A stretch of 64,000 bases of DNA from Stenogyne calaminthoides (GCA_037126765.1 JBBCBC010000016.1:19163778-19227777), one strand, 5' to 3'. Positions 11,480-23,387 are shown, numbered from the stretch's first letter. The notes: generated by a model from the sequence alone, not told the origin. Program-made: numbers and translations.

Positions 11480-11552
11480 GGTTTCGTGGTGTAGTTGGTT
11501 ATCACGTCAGTCTAACACACTAAAGTCTCCAGTTCGAGTTTGGGCGAAGCCA
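11480..11552 (+). tRNA. tRNA-Val(AAC), probably decayed
   Basis: The 73-nt sequence has the plant tRNA-Val layout: acceptor GGTTTCG paired with CGAAGCC (one G-U), D arm GTGTAGTTGGTTATCAC, anticodon AAC at 11514-11516 in loop CTAACAC, T loop TTCGAGT and discriminator A at 11552. Differences from the form I expect for a plant tRNA-Val: a C-A mismatch in the anticodon stem, a variable loop one base short, and several G-to-A or C-to-T changes. In the T stem, A52 faces T62, so one change is compensated. A T6 terminator follows. The transitions suggest deamination in a silent copy, but folding is not abolished. Confidence 0.75.
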
Positions 11553-11553
11553 A

Positions 11554-11559
11554 TTTTTT
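11554..11559 (+). terminator. RNA polymerase III T-run terminator
   Basis: Six T residues begin two bases after the discriminator base of the tRNA-Val copy, the normal pol III termination signal. Confidence 0.6.
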
Positions 11560-11960
11560 GTTTTTCAACTTGGCTTATTAATATTTTCCTGATTTTTATG
11601 CACTTTGATTTTAATATAATATTAATTTGCTAAATCTCTACACTTAAACAAACACAAATAATAAAATTGGATTTATCTTTTATCACTAATTGCATTTTAA
11701 GGTTCAAATTAACTTATGATTTTTGAAGAAAATATACCAAACTTTCAAATTATTGTAAAAAATAGTTTATAATTTCGAATTGTAAATAACTTTTGAGTAA
11801 ACATCTTGTAAATTAGGTCTATACATAAACTCTATCACTATTATGCACAAAAATTATCACTATTATATAAAAAAATATTTTATTTTGTAAACAATGATAG
11901 TTTCTGTGCATAACACTGATAGTTTTTATGCATAATGATGATAATTTTTTTATATAACAG
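11560..11960. other. AT-rich intergenic DNA with inverted words
   Basis: No gene. At 11825-11945 the words ATCACTATTAT(GC/AT)A and TATATAAAAAAAT are mirrored by GATAATTTTTTTATATA and TGCATAA...TGATAG, giving an imperfect inverted repeat. It ends at the point where retroelement sequence starts. Confidence 0.5.
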
Positions 11961-12486
11961 AAATGATCAGAAAGGAGAGGGAGGAAGCAAAGAGAAGCTG
12001 GGATGCTTTCGAAGGATAATTCGCAGGAGGAGAGGCACCAAGCAAAGGAAGAGAATGTGGCCTCATGTGGACAAATGGATGCCCATTGAGCTGAATGACA
12101 GATGGGAAACGGCCAAGAGGGAGTTTGTATTCAATTATGATGTATTGCAGACTTGGTCCAAGCCCAACACTGATAGAGATGAAGCATTCATTGCCTACAT
12201 ACTGCAGAACTTCACTGATATATGCCAGAAATGGTTTGATTTGTTTGATACTATGGGTTATCAGCTGAAGGCTCCTGGTCAAATCATGTATCCTCCACCG
12301 TAATACAAGAACGGGATGATCAACTATGATTTCATCCAGACAGATTTTGTGGATCAGGCTGAATATCTGGAGCTGACAGGGAGTGATGCTCAGGCCATCC
12401 AGAAGAGAGAAGAGCTGAAGGAAAGATACTATGGGATGTTCAATCTGAAGCCACGAACAGATGAGATTGAAACAGATGAAGATTGA
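11961..12486 (+). pseudogene. C-terminal piece of retroelement aORF, inverted relative to element A
   Basis: The + strand encodes the end of a hydrophilic protein, including KRMWPHVDKWMPIEL and FVFNYDVLQTW, then a stop at 12301, and in the same frame further sequence ending TDED at 12484-12486. A polypurine tract and LTR start follow at once, so this is the 3' end of the aORF of a Sirevirus-like element. The first ~90 bases read better in another frame (a charged helical stretch), which points to an additional frameshift. Element A's main body lies on the opposite strand. No function is known. Confidence 0.65.
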
Positions 12487-12730
12487 TTATCTTGTTCCTT
12501 CTGTTTCAGTAGTTTTTTTTAAAACCAATGTAACTTGTACTTTTTGGTTTTTGAGCCTAAATGAAAAACTCTACTGATTTTCTGTTGATCAAAATATAAT
12601 TTCTCATTATCTTACAAATTGTTTGATGGTTGCCTTTTACTTGTTTTTACTTGCTTTATGAATTGAAACCTGAATAGATGATAGGTTTATTTCTATTTGC
12701 AAGCTTGTAACAAGATGGTTTTGGCATCAT

Positions 12731-12745
12731 CATAAAGGGGGAAAT
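12731..12745 (+). promoter_or_regulatory. Polypurine tract of the inverted 3' end
   Basis: CATAAAGGGGGAAAT lies directly before an LTR start (TGTTGGGAG at 12746). The same core AAGGGGGAAAT precedes the LTR of element B, so it is the plus-strand primer site of this family. Confidence 0.8.
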
Positions 12746-12930
12746 TGTTGGGAGATGAATTTAATAGAAATTTTGATTAGATCCCAAAACCCCTGAGTAT
12801 GACATGTTTCAGGACAATCTTGGTAGTATAGGATCAGGTTTCAAATTGTTATTAGGATTCAGGAAGTATCTGAATCATGTATAGTCAGCAGATATAGTTC
12901 AGGTCAGGATAGACTTAAAAGATTTGGTCT
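12746..12930 (+). repeat. Inverted 185-bp LTR fragment of element A family
   Basis: This is the first ~185 bases of the LTR whose full copy is 25717-27516, but on the + strand. I see only a handful of substitutions between them. It stops abruptly at GATTTGGTCT (12930), where the - strand aORF of element A begins with no LTR sequence between. Confidence 0.9.
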
Positions 12931-14353
12931 CACAGAAGTAGCAGCCTTTCTCTTCTTCTCAGCTTCAATTGCCTTCACTGAGTTGTGCCAGTCCCAGTTA
13001 AGTCTTTTGGTGGAGACATCATACTCACCAAAGCCTTCCTTGAAAAGATCATCAAGTTCAGATTCCTCATCCTTCTCAGTGCTTTCCTTCTCAGTATCTT
13101 CTTCAAATTCATGAGCAAGCTTCCTCTGAGTAGGCTTTCTGCTGACTTGTTTGGCAAGATGCTTCTTCTTCAGAGGTTTTTCAATAAATGCAGCAGGCTT
13201 CTTCTGAGGTTTCAGGATTCCATGGGCTTCACCTTGTTTGCTGGACTCCTGTTTCCTCTGCCTCTTAGCTCTCTGCTCAATTACCTCCATTGCAGCTTCA
13301 GGGTGAAGGTTCTTTCCTCTTTCCTCGGATTATTTCAGTAGGAAATTGTTCAACCTGTTTTTCTAATGGCGGTAATGCAGCAAACTTGTCATAACTTTCC
13401 CCTTTTTGCATCATAATTAGCAATTAGCTCAGAAAGGGTTTTGTCCATGTGTAATTGCTCTCTGCCAATCGAACGAACTTCTGCTGCCACATGGAAATGT
13501 TCATCCTGAATCCTCTGCAGCACATTCATCCCAGAACTGGTGTCTTCAACAAGACCACCATAGGTTGCTTTCATCTTTTCCATCAAAGAATTGCTCATCT
13601 CCTCAACAGCTAATTTGATCATCTCATCAGTCTTGGATTTCAGAAAATCCTCAAGCACTTTTGATCTCAGATCAAACTGTCTCTCCATCTCTTCCTTCAT
13701 CTCCTTAGCCACATCATCCATCTTTGCATTAAAGGCAGTAAATTTGCTATCAAGAGCAGTAGATAGTAAATTTACCTGAGCACTTGTCACCATAGATGTG
13801 CTAAGGGCTTTGATGGTTTCGCCCTGAGAAGTTTGTGCCTCAGCAAGTTTGGACACTTCACCAACTAAACTTTCAAGCTTTGCCATCTGTCTAATCATAG
13901 GCTCGAACTTGGTCAACTTCTCAACTAGAGGTGTGAGATCAACTGTTGGTTGTGGAGGAACTGGGACTTCTTCTTCAGCTTCAGTCTGAAGTCCAACCTC
14001 AGCATATTCAGTAGTAGTTGTTGTAGGCTCCTGAGGGGTTTCTTCAACAGTAATTAATTGAAGTTCAGGTGCTCCCTGAGCTTGTTCCCCCTGAGCAGTT
14101 GCTCCAGCCTCATCATCCTTCTGACTACCTTCAGCAAGGTCCTTGTCAGTTTTATCCTGAGATGGGTCTTCCTTGTCTTTGTCCTGACCCCCATCAGCAC
14201 TTTCAGGTTGGGCAACTACTTTCCTTTCAGCAATTTTCCTCCGGACCAACTCTTCAAACTCAGCTTGTTTTATTCTAAGTCTTCTCTTACCCAAGCCTGA
14301 AAAAGCATCAAGCTCAGCCACTTCTTCAGCCCAGAACTCCTCTCCTCTGAAGT
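12931..14353 (-). pseudogene. Element A aORF, distal part (after solo LTR C)
   Basis: Continuation of the aORF that starts at 19407. Reading resumes at 14353 directly after the solo LTR and stays open from 14321 to a stop at 13389, then continues in a shifted frame (13290-12931). The product is lysine/glutamate-rich, with a proline/threonine/glutamate-rich low-complexity part, then a long predicted coiled coil (heptad-like stretch from about LTPLVEKLTKFEP to HMDKTLSELIANYDAK), and a basic tail with KRQRKQESSK and NWDWHNSVKAIEAEKKRK. There is no membrane segment, so an envelope role is not supported. Function unknown; a nucleic-acid or capsid partner is only a guess. Confidence 0.7.
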
Positions 14354-15579
14354 TGTTAGTGTTAGTGTCCTAGAGACAATCTATTGTAAGGACATAATAC
14401 TCGATGATATTCAGTTTGATTTAATATTATAGATCATTTAATATTAATGTATGGCGATACAATTGTATGAATATTATGTTTGATTGTTTGCATTTATTCA
14501 TACAAATGTTCCCATGAGTCATTGCTGTCATGGAGGTTGTGAGAACTCAGATGACTTAAGCATGATTCTCAAATAGCCCCGATCAAGGATCATCAAGAAT
14601 GGGATATTGATGATGCAATGGAGATTGGTGTGCGATCTGCATCATACTCTTAGAGAGTGTAGTAAGATCTCACATGCTACGAGATACTAGGTATCTCATG
14701 ATGGATGCACAAATACCTTAGAAGGTATTGGTATACCCATCCGAGAAACCCTTTGATGTATTTCCACTATATATGTCTACGGGTGTCTCGGTTAGTGGGA
14801 GCGATGCGATACTCCTTTGACTTGAGGTCAATACGTACGACATGTGTGGGATGATGAACTTTGACCATGACCGACGCTTGCACCCTTTCATGGGTAGATA
14901 TGGCTTGGATTGGGTTAATCACGAAGTGCATGTGCGTGGTAGTTGAGCCAAGAATATGATTCATTCCTCAATGCGGATTTAGAGAGAATACTCATCTTCT
15001 CATCATAATTGGATCAAAGTCATCGACCGATGCATGTCAACTTAGACTTTGTGGCTAAGTGTGACATATATGATCAATTAGTGATTAGAGATAAATTGAT
15101 TAAGTTATTTGAATAGATACTTCATCATGTTCAAGACTTAATCGAGTATTCACGAATGAAAGGAGGAAATTGTAATAGCCCATGTTTCAGTTACAGGTAG
15201 TTGCACGTTTCTCGCAACGTACCTCATATATTGAGAATGTCTGATTTATTGTCTAGGGTTCAATTAAGACCGTTATTTTTGACTAATCGTTCGATATATG
15301 AGGGCCTATGGGTCACACAACAAGTAGTTCCCTTTTACGGATTATAGTTGGTTGATTAAATGTTAAATTGGATTTAATATTTAATTTATGGAGATTTAAT
15401 TAATAATAGATTATGTTGGGATATTTTAGTTTTGATAAATTATACAAAAACATTATCAACTTGTGTTATTCAAGCTATTTTACAGATAACAAGTTAAGGG
15501 GGAGCGAGAGAACAAATTGAGGGGGAACTCACGAAATCAGAAGAAGATGATCGAGATCAGACGAGGCTGCAGACGAGAA

Positions 15580-16190
15580 TGATCGAGATCAGATGAGTTA
15601 GATGAGTTCCGGAGTTAGCTGATGAGTTGTGCAAAATTAGAAGAGAAGAAAAGCTAAAGCCAGCAAATCAGAAGATAAGGTTGCAGATCAGAAGATGAGC
15701 AGATGAGACTGATCAAGATCAGGCGTGATCGAGATCAGATATGAAGAAGAGCAGATGAGACTGATCAAGATCAGACGTGATCGAGATCAGATATGATTAA
15801 CCTGATACGCTAACTTTGATGTAATCGACTGATGCTATCCTGAGATGATCCTCAAGATATGTTGATCTCGATCACCGAATCGATCGATCGAAAGAAGAAA
15901 TCGATAGCTCGAGTCAAGTGACCCGAGGGTCAAGAAGTTCAAGTGACCCGAGGTCGGGATGTCTCAATTCGTAAGAGCTGAACTCGGATGCTCGATCGGA
16001 CAAGGTCCTCTGAAGAGAAGTCTGCTGAATCAAGAACCTGAGACTCAAGAAGTTTCAAGAAAACTCGAAGGCTCGAGATACCTTGAAGGCTCGAGATAAC
16101 TGAAGGTTCGGATAGCTCGAGATAACTCAAGGCTCGAGATAACTCAAGGTTCGAGATAGCTCGATAACTCAAGGCTCGAGACAGAATCAA
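15580..16190 (+). repeat. Short GATC- and CTCGAG-rich repeats in LTR D
   Basis: A ~55-bp unit (GCAGATGAGACTGATCAAGATC then GTGATCGAGATCAGATATGA) occurs twice at about 15690-15800, with shorter copies upstream. At 16060-16190 a 17-20-bp unit GGCTCGAGATAACTCAAG recurs about six times with variation. Such U3 repeats are common in plant LTRs and often carry enhancer activity; this is inference here. Confidence 0.75.
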
Positions 16191-16378
16191 GATCCCGAGA
16201 CTTCGGAAGATCCTAAAGAATAGCCGTTAGAGACTCAGAAGAAACTGAAGAATATAGCCGTTAGATTCAGCTGACGTGGACCAATGAGAGGAAGACGACA
16301 AGCCTGAAAAGCTGCAAAAAGCTATAGAGTAGTATGGATTTGAATGTGATTCTCTCCAACGGTAACATTCAAATCCAC

Positions 16379-16390
16379 ACTATAAATACA
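16379..16390 (+). promoter_or_regulatory. TATA box of solo LTR D
   Basis: CACTATAAATACAAG lies in the middle of the LTR, where the U3/R boundary is expected, so it is the presumed core promoter of the retroelement. Confidence 0.55.
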
Positions 16391-16821
16391 AGTTCTTCCT
16401 TCATTATCAAGTGAGTGGATGAATGTGGAAGAGTATGGAGAATGTATCAAACGATGCTACAGAGCTAAGAAGATATGGGTTCCAGCAGTTCCCAGCCAAG
16501 GTCGTGTGCCAGATGATGCGAGTCCTGAAATATAGCCTGATCGTAGCACGACTAAGGCATTCAACACAAGGCACGTTGAAAGGAATTGTGCTCCCGATCC
16601 TATATACTCAAGCATTCCCACCATAGAACACAGAGCAAGAAATACACGCATATATTCAAGAGTGTTCTACCCTAGATCTAAGCACAAATGTAATATCCTA
16701 AGCTTAGAAAGATTTTCCCATCCTTAGCATTGAGGCTAAACAAATATAAGGGAAAATCTCAACCTAGTTGGAAACCAAACAAACCTTTACCCAAACTCAA
16801 ATTTAGGTTAAGTTTGTAGGT

Positions 16822-17045
16822 GAGTGTGAACTCGGTAAACATCTATAGGCAATCTCGTGAGGGTGATAAGTCCCGCTTGAGTGTGAACTCGGTAAACATC
16901 GATCGACAATCCTTTGAAGGGTGATAAGTCCCATTTGAGTGTGAACTCGGTAAACATCTATCGGCAATCCCGTGAGGGTGATAAGTCCCGTTTGAGTGTG
17001 AACTCGGTAAACATCTCGGCCATCCTGAAAAGGATATAAGTCCCG
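16822..17045 (+). repeat. Four ~57-bp tandem repeats in LTR D
   Basis: The word GAGTGTGAACTCGGTAAACA starts at 16822, 16879, 16937 and 16994 (spacing 57, 58, 57). Each unit continues with a GGCAATC...GTGAGGGTGATAAGTCCCG-type tail; the last unit is shortened and altered. The repeats lie downstream of the TATA box, in the presumed R/U5 part. Confidence 0.9.
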
Positions 17046-17859
17046 CCGGTTAAAGTAGGTTAAGGTTCCCCTGTGTTAAGGGAAGAGTGAACGTAGGACG
17101 GGTTTCGTCCGAACCACTATAAAATATCGTGTGTTCTTTACTTCTTTATATTTATACATGTCATATGCATTCGTTTATAAGCAAAACAACACGCATGTTC
17201 TTAGAAGCGAAAAAATTGGAATCACTCTACCCTCACCCCTGTTTTATATGCATCACACGACATGTTCGCTTCCGCACGCGCAAAATGGGTTTTAATCGGG
17301 ACCCACAGATTAATTTGGAATTAAATATTATTAATGTTTAATTAAATTGGATTTAATTAAATAAGAATTCCCAATAATTATATTTGGAATATAATTGTAG
17401 GATTTAATGTATATGGAAGTAAATCGTAGAGATTTTTATATTAGGCATTTAAATCCGTATAGATTTATATTTAGGGAATTAAATTAAAAGGAATTAATTT
17501 AATTCAAGATTAGGGATTCTATATTTCTAATTGGGCTAGCTTGGGAAATAAGCTAAGCCTCCCTATATATACAAGCTCTTGGGAATTCACAAAGAATGTT
17601 ACTTCATATTTTCTCCATAAAATCTAGAGTTTGGATTTTCCTAGCAAATCTGTCTCGGGATTCAACGCTGGCAAATCCGTGCAATTCTGTAATTAGGGAT
17701 TACGTGGATACCATAGTAGAGAAATCTGCACTCGGGTTACTGTAAGATTTCTCGTTATGATTATTGTAATTTGTATGCAATTAATTGTTCGTTGTTGGTG
17801 AACTTTAATTTCCGTTGCGCATGTGATTACGTGTTTTAAGGTGCCTCTAAATTCCAACA

Positions 17860-19407
17860 GAAGTTGCCTATCTTCAGCATCATGGCGAAGGATTGATTAA
17901 CAATTAGCATGGCTGTTTTGAGTCTGAAAAACATATCCTGAAGATCAGGATAGTTGGTCAGTTCAGGGAATTTATCCAGTATAAAGCGCTCAACTTTCAT
18001 TCTCCATTCTCTTTCTTCTGCCTCACCCTTCCCGAGTTCAGGAACAGGTGACTCCTCTTCAGAGCTAGATTGAGCCTCTGAAGGTATGGAAATTTTTGGC
18101 TCTGAGGGGTGAGTGGGTGGGATAGGAATTTGGCTTTCTTCAACAGGTTTTTGAGAACCTGTGAAGATCTCTCTTGTAATCCGGTCACTCCCAATACTGG
18201 TACTGAGAACCTCAGTAAACACATCTTCATCCCTTCCAGCTTCAGGATATTTTCGGCTTCCCTCTCAGCAGCTTGTGAAATGGCTTTCACAAGTGTGTCC
18301 AACGGAGATTTTTCGTCTGAAGCCATCTCACTGACTTTCCTAAGCCGCTTAGTCTTTCTCTTTAGCTCATCCTGAGCCTTCTTTTTCTCACCTATCTCTC
18401 TCTTAACCTTCAGAAGGTCAAGAGCTTTTCTTCTCTTCTCAGGATCCTCAATGACTTTCTCAACCACCTTTTTGCCTTTCTTCTTCGTCACATCAGCAAT
18501 AGTGCGAGTGTCTTGATTAGATTCAGAGCTCTCAATTTCCACCTCCTCTGTTTGCTCTTCAGGCTCATCTCGAGCAGTCTGCTCTTCAGGCTCATCCTGA
18601 GCGGTCGAGCTCGGACTTTCAGAAGTTGCCGGTCTCCTTCTCTGTGTTTAGGCTTTCTGAACATGATTCTATTCCGGGAAAAGGCAGTTCCAAATAATAG
18701 AAACATATTCTTCCTTGGCAAAGTCTCAATCAAAAAGCTAATTTTAGTTCCAAATAGAACTCTCCCATTCTTCGTGAATGCTCCCCAAGCATACTCCAGC
18801 TTTTGATTTTGATTAAGTATACAGTCCACCACCATGGTGAGTCCTCAATTGCGGCCATAAGTCTCAACTTATTCTGACTTACTTGCTCTAGACTTCCAGA
18901 GGTGCTCATCATGCACTTGGCCACAATATCAATTAGAACTCTATACTTAGGTTTTAAGCATTTCTTGTTTAAAGCCCCTTTCAACTCAACCTTAGAAATG
19001 GAAAACCTATCCAAAATATCTTGCTCTTGCCCAGACATATATACAGCAAGATCATCCCCTCTATCACTTAATTAAAAAATGTCATTAATGTTCTAAAGTG
19101 ATAGGCATACCTCTTTCGTACAGACTATTTCGGCCTTGGATTTCGCTTGAGTGCCGAAACATAGCTGTGAGACCAGGGAGCCATCTTCACCTTCTTTAAG
19201 ATTGACCACGAATTGTAAGACCTCTTGTTTCAATTCTAATTCTGGTATATTGCTAACCAGTTTGTCCAACCATGCCATTCGAATCATGTTCAAGGCCTCT
19301 TCTTCAATAAGGGTCGTCTTGTTGTCAATCATCGCGATAAAATTCTCGAAATATGGTTTTTCATTTTCTGCGAGGTTTTTGATCATAGCATAACTGGGAA
19401 ACTCCAT
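17860..19407 (-). pseudogene. Element A aORF, proximal part
   Basis: The ATG at 19407 begins MEFPSYAMIKNLAENEK, the same start as in element B (39722). The start lies about 600 bases past RNase H, in the same orientation, so it is a separate cistron of the retroelement. Conserved blocks in order: an N-terminal helical domain, KYRVLIDIVAKCMM, LFGTKISFLIETLP, a KKKGKKVVEKV-type basic stretch and an acidic low-complexity region (SEAQSSSEEESPVPEL). Two stops lie near 19094-19070, and there are frameshifts near 18840 and 18490. No transmembrane helix is seen. The fold resembles a globular helical domain seen with other plant transposon proteins only in a very general way, so I make no functional claim. 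Confidence 0.7.
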
Positions 19408-20005
19408 TGTAGGTTTTTGGATTTGAAGAAATGAAGGGTTTGATAATCTGGAGGTTTTGTAGAAAAACAGAGTGTAAAAGTGTTTGATCTCGGAAAAGTT
19501 GGGGTATATATACGATCTGAATAAACCAGTCAAGGGCTAAGATTAAATCTGAGTAAACGGTTGTGATTTAATCTTTGGTTGATATAATCTCAATGTTTAT
19601 TTGCTATTAATAGCAAATAATCTGATATGCAGAATAAATGACATCAATTAGGATGACAAAATGATGTTTCACTCTAATCGAGGTAACCCTTTGGTGTCCT
19701 GCCAAAATATTAACCAATAGAATTCCTTCAAACATTCCCGCTTAAAGTTCAGGTACTTTGTCATTTATTTCAAATGATTACTGATTGAAATAAATGCTTG
19801 TGAGTAAATGCATGTGTCTAGTGTCCTTCGGATTAATTGAATACTTAATCCTTACTGAAAACTGACCGTGACAAAAACCATCCTGATTCTCAGTTTCCAT
19901 CCTGAGAGATTTTTGTCCTGAGTTTTTCTTTACTGAAACACCTCATGCATCGAAGAGCTTCTCCCTTCAGGATATTTTACTCTCCTGGATCCAACATCCC
20001 TAATT

Positions 20006-23000
20006 TTACTGATAGTTCCTGAAATCTTGATCAGTCAATGGCTTAGTAAGAATATCAGCTCTTTGTTTATCAGTATGAATTTTCTCCATCCTGATGTCTT
20101 TCTTCTCTACATGGTCTCTAATGAAATGATGCATGATATCCATATGTTTACATCTGGTGTGCAATATCGGATTTTGTGAAATAACAATAACACTGTTATT
20201 GTCACAAAATATAGGTACTTCATTGACTATAATCTTATAATCCCTCAATTGTTGTCTTAGCCAAAGAATCTGTGCACAGCAGCTTCCTGCAGCTATGTAT
20301 TCAGCTTCAGTAGTACTAGTTGCTACTGAGGTCTGCTTCATAGAAAACCAAGATATCAGTTTGCTTCTAAGAAATTGACAAGTTCCTGAAGTGGACTTCC
20401 TGTTAATTCTGCAACCACCATAATCAACATTTGAATAACCAGTTAATTCAAGGTTATCATCAGCTGGATACCACAATCCTCTATTCATTGTGCCTTTTAG
20501 ATATCTCAGTATCTTTTTGGCAGCTTCCATGTGCCTAGCCTTAGGATTAGCTTGGTATCTTGCACATATCCCAACAGCAAAAGTAATATCAGGCCTACTT
20601 GCTGTGAGATAGAGCAATGATCCCTCTATAATCATTATGATTAACTGACTTGTCTTCAGGATCAGGATCCATCTTGTAGTTAGTATTCATAGGAATTCTA
20701 ACTGCATTGCAATTCTGAATACCATACTTGGCAATCAGATCTCTGGTGTATTTTGCCTGATTGATGAAAATTCCTTCTTTTGACTGTTTCACCTGAAGTC
20801 CTAGAAAGAAATTCATCTCCCCCATCTTTGACATTTCAAACTTTCCTTTCATCAGTGTAGAGAATTTCTCACATAACTGATGATTTGGAGATCCAAAAAT
20901 AATGTCATCCACATAGATCTGAACTAGTAAAATATCTTTCACATCTTCTATCCTGAACAAGGTTCTATCAACAGTTCCTTTGGTAAAACCATGGTCAGTA
21001 AGAAATTGAGATAGAGTATCATATCATGCTCTGGGTGCTTGCTTCAGACCATACAAGGCTTTTCTGAGCCTGTAGACTTGGTCACTCTGACAGAAGCCAG
21101 GAGGTTGTTCCACATAAACCTCTTCTTTAAACACACCATTCAGAAATGCACTTTTCACATCCATTTGATATACCTTAAATTTCATGTGAGCAGCATATGC
21201 AAGAAACAGTCTAATGGCTTCTAGTCTAGCAACTGGTGCAAAGGTTTCATAATAGTCCAAGCCTTCTTCTTGGGAATAACCTTGTGCAACTAGCCTTGCC
21301 TTGTTTCTTACAATGACATTGTTCTCATCTCTATTATTCTTGAATACCCATTTAGTTCCAATCACATTGTGCTTCTTAGGTTTATCTACTAACTCCCAGA
21401 CTTCATTCCTAGTAAACTGATTCAACTCTTCTTGCATAGCAATAATCCATTTTGAATCTTGGAGAGCTTCTTCAATATCAGTAGGTTCTTTCTCAGATAG
21501 GAAGCAGCAGAACAAAGCACTTTCTCCATGGAACCTTCTTGGATCTCCTACAATCTGAGTTGCAGGATGGTTATATAACCATGTTCCCCCTTCAGTAGTA
21601 TCCTCAACATCAGAAATGTTAGGTTCGGGTACTTCATTAAACTCAGGGAACAACAAGAAAGGAAAAGGAGAATCATCTTCCTCAGGGGATATTCCATTCA
21701 GAACATTGCCAGTGACATTTGTTCCCCCTTGGATGATAGATTCAGAGTTTGCCTCAGCTGTGACCACATCTTCATCGGCATTACATACCTGAGTCTGAAC
21801 TGGGGTTTGTTCAGATTGGTCAGCTTCAGTGTGTTGGCTTTCCTTCAGTGGAGAACTATCATCCTGAGTACCACTAGCCTGAGTATTCTCATCCTGAGTC
21901 TCTTCTTCCTCTGAGTCAGTTTCACTCCATTCATAGTAAGTGATTGACTTCTTCTTTTTAGGCTCAGATGATGGTTTGACATTCTTCTTCAGGCTAAGTC
22001 TGGTGATCCTCTTTGTCAAGTCTCCTAAATCATCTCCCTGTTTCTTATGAACACAAGTAGATTCATCAAAAACAATATGAGGTGTTTCTTCCACAATAAG
22101 GGTCCTACAGTTGTAAACTCTGAAGGCTTTACTAACTTCAGAATATCCTAAGAATATTCCTTCATCAGTTATTGTGTATCAAATGTTTTCAACTGATCTT
22201 TACCATTATTGTGTATAAAACACTTACAACCAAACACACAAAAGAAAGAGACAAGAGGCTTCCTTTCATTCCACAGTTCATATGGAGTTTTTCCTTGATT
22301 CTTTGTCAGCATGGATCTGTTCTGAGAGTAGCATGCAGTGTTGACTGCCTCAGCCCAAAATCTCTTAGGAATGTCAGCTTCAACAATCATTGTTCTTGCA
22401 GCTTCTTTCAGTGTCCTATTTCTTCTTTCAGCAACACCATTTTGTTGAGGGGTCTTTGCAGCTGATGTTTCATGAGTTATTACATTTGCTGCACAATAAT
22501 CAGATATAATATGGTTGATAAACTCAGTGCCTTTATCAGATCTGATTTTGACCACACTCAGATTCTTTTCAGTACTGAGTCTTTTCAGTAACTTTGGCAG
22601 TTTGGTCTGAGTTTCTTTCTTACTGAGTAAGAAAATGACCCATGTATATCTAGAGTAGTCATCAACTATTATAAGTGTATATTTCGTGCCATTAGTGCTC
22701 AGAGGTGTTACTGGACCAAAGAGATCCATATGTAACAGTTAAAGTATTCTATCAGTAGAAACTTCTTATTTGCTTTTGAATGATGCTCTAATTTGTTTGC
22801 CTTTCTGACAAGCATCACAAACATGATTTTTACTGAACACTTAATTAGGTAACCCCCTCACAAGTGCTAATCTTGTAAGTTTATTTAGGGTTTTGAAGTT
22901 CAGATGGTTCAGTCTTTTGTGCCATAACCAACTGGTTTCAGTAGCCTTCTTGGCCATTAAACATGTATCCATAGGAGTAAGCCTCCAATCAACAAGATAC

Positions 23001-23387
23001 ACATTTCCTTTTCTAGTACCAGTTAGTAATACTTGTTGTGAAACATTATCTTTCACATAACATAAGTTCTTTGAGAATTCAACACTGAATCCTTTATCAC
23101 ATAATTGACTGATAGAAAGCAATTTATGCTTTAAACCAGACACAAATGATACACTGGATATGAATAGTATCAATTTCAAGTGTTCCATATCCTTATGTCT
23201 GTCCTTTGTAATTATCTCCAAAAGTTATTTGAGGGCCTTTCTGTTCAACATAGTCAGTGAGCAAATGTTTGTATCCTGTCATGTGTCTTGAGCATCCACT
23301 GTCCAAGTACCATGCAACAGGTGCAACTTCAGTTCCACTCATCAGGGCTATGTTGTCTTCATTTAGCTCAGTGCCCTTTTCCTTCAC
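20006..23387 (-). pseudogene. Element A pol: protease, integrase, RT, RNase H
   Basis: Broken copia-type pol. Protease: WYLDSGCSRHMTG with the catalytic DSG intact (about 23310). The integrase zinc domain has the two histidines (WHKRLNHL), then a TAA at about 22840 before the CDAC cysteines. The catalytic core keeps all three acidic residues: MDLFGPV, SDKGTEF and NGVAERRNRT. RT runs from 22094, is stopped at 21024-21022 by a TGA in place of Trp after GLKQAPRA, and resumes with the YVDD active site (IYVDDIIFGS, about 20910). RNase H has EAEYIAAGS and CDNNSV and ends near 20006 with the domain essentially complete. The domain order INT-RT-RH marks Ty1/copia; RT and gag features fit Sireviruses. 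Confidence 0.9.

Larger units (their letters stand above)
15414..17307 (+). mobile_element. Solo LTR D (Sirevirus-like), TSD GATTA, inside LTR C
   Basis: Starts TGTTGGGATATTTTAGTTTT and ends GGGACCCACA, flanked by GATTA at 15409-15413 and 17308-17312. The ends resemble those of LTR A (GGGACCAACA) and LTR B (TGTTGGGAAATTT, GGGACCTACA), so I place it in the same broad Sirevirus-like group. It contains GATC-rich and CTCGAG-rich short repeats, a TATA box at 16381 (TATAAATA) and four ~57-bp tandem repeats. There is no internal domain. Confidence 0.88.
14354..17859 (+). mobile_element. Solo LTR C (copia), TSD GAAGT, carrying nested solo LTR D
   Basis: Starts TGTTAGTG and ends TTCCAACA, flanked on both sides by GAAGT (14349-14353 and 17860-17864). 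Without the nested insertion it is about 1.6 kb. Its sequence matches the LTR of copia E at 32249-33252 (opposite strand), including the stretches around GGGCCTATGGGTCACACAAC-like and GATTACGTGGATACC, so it is a solo LTR of that family. There is no internal domain, so it arose by LTR-LTR recombination. A TATA box (CTATATATAC) lies near 17563. Confidence 0.9.

Noticed and set aside
14767..14964. 65-codon - strand frame in solo LTR C
   Set aside because: It lies inside an LTR with no homology to proteins I know; LTRs of this family are non-coding.
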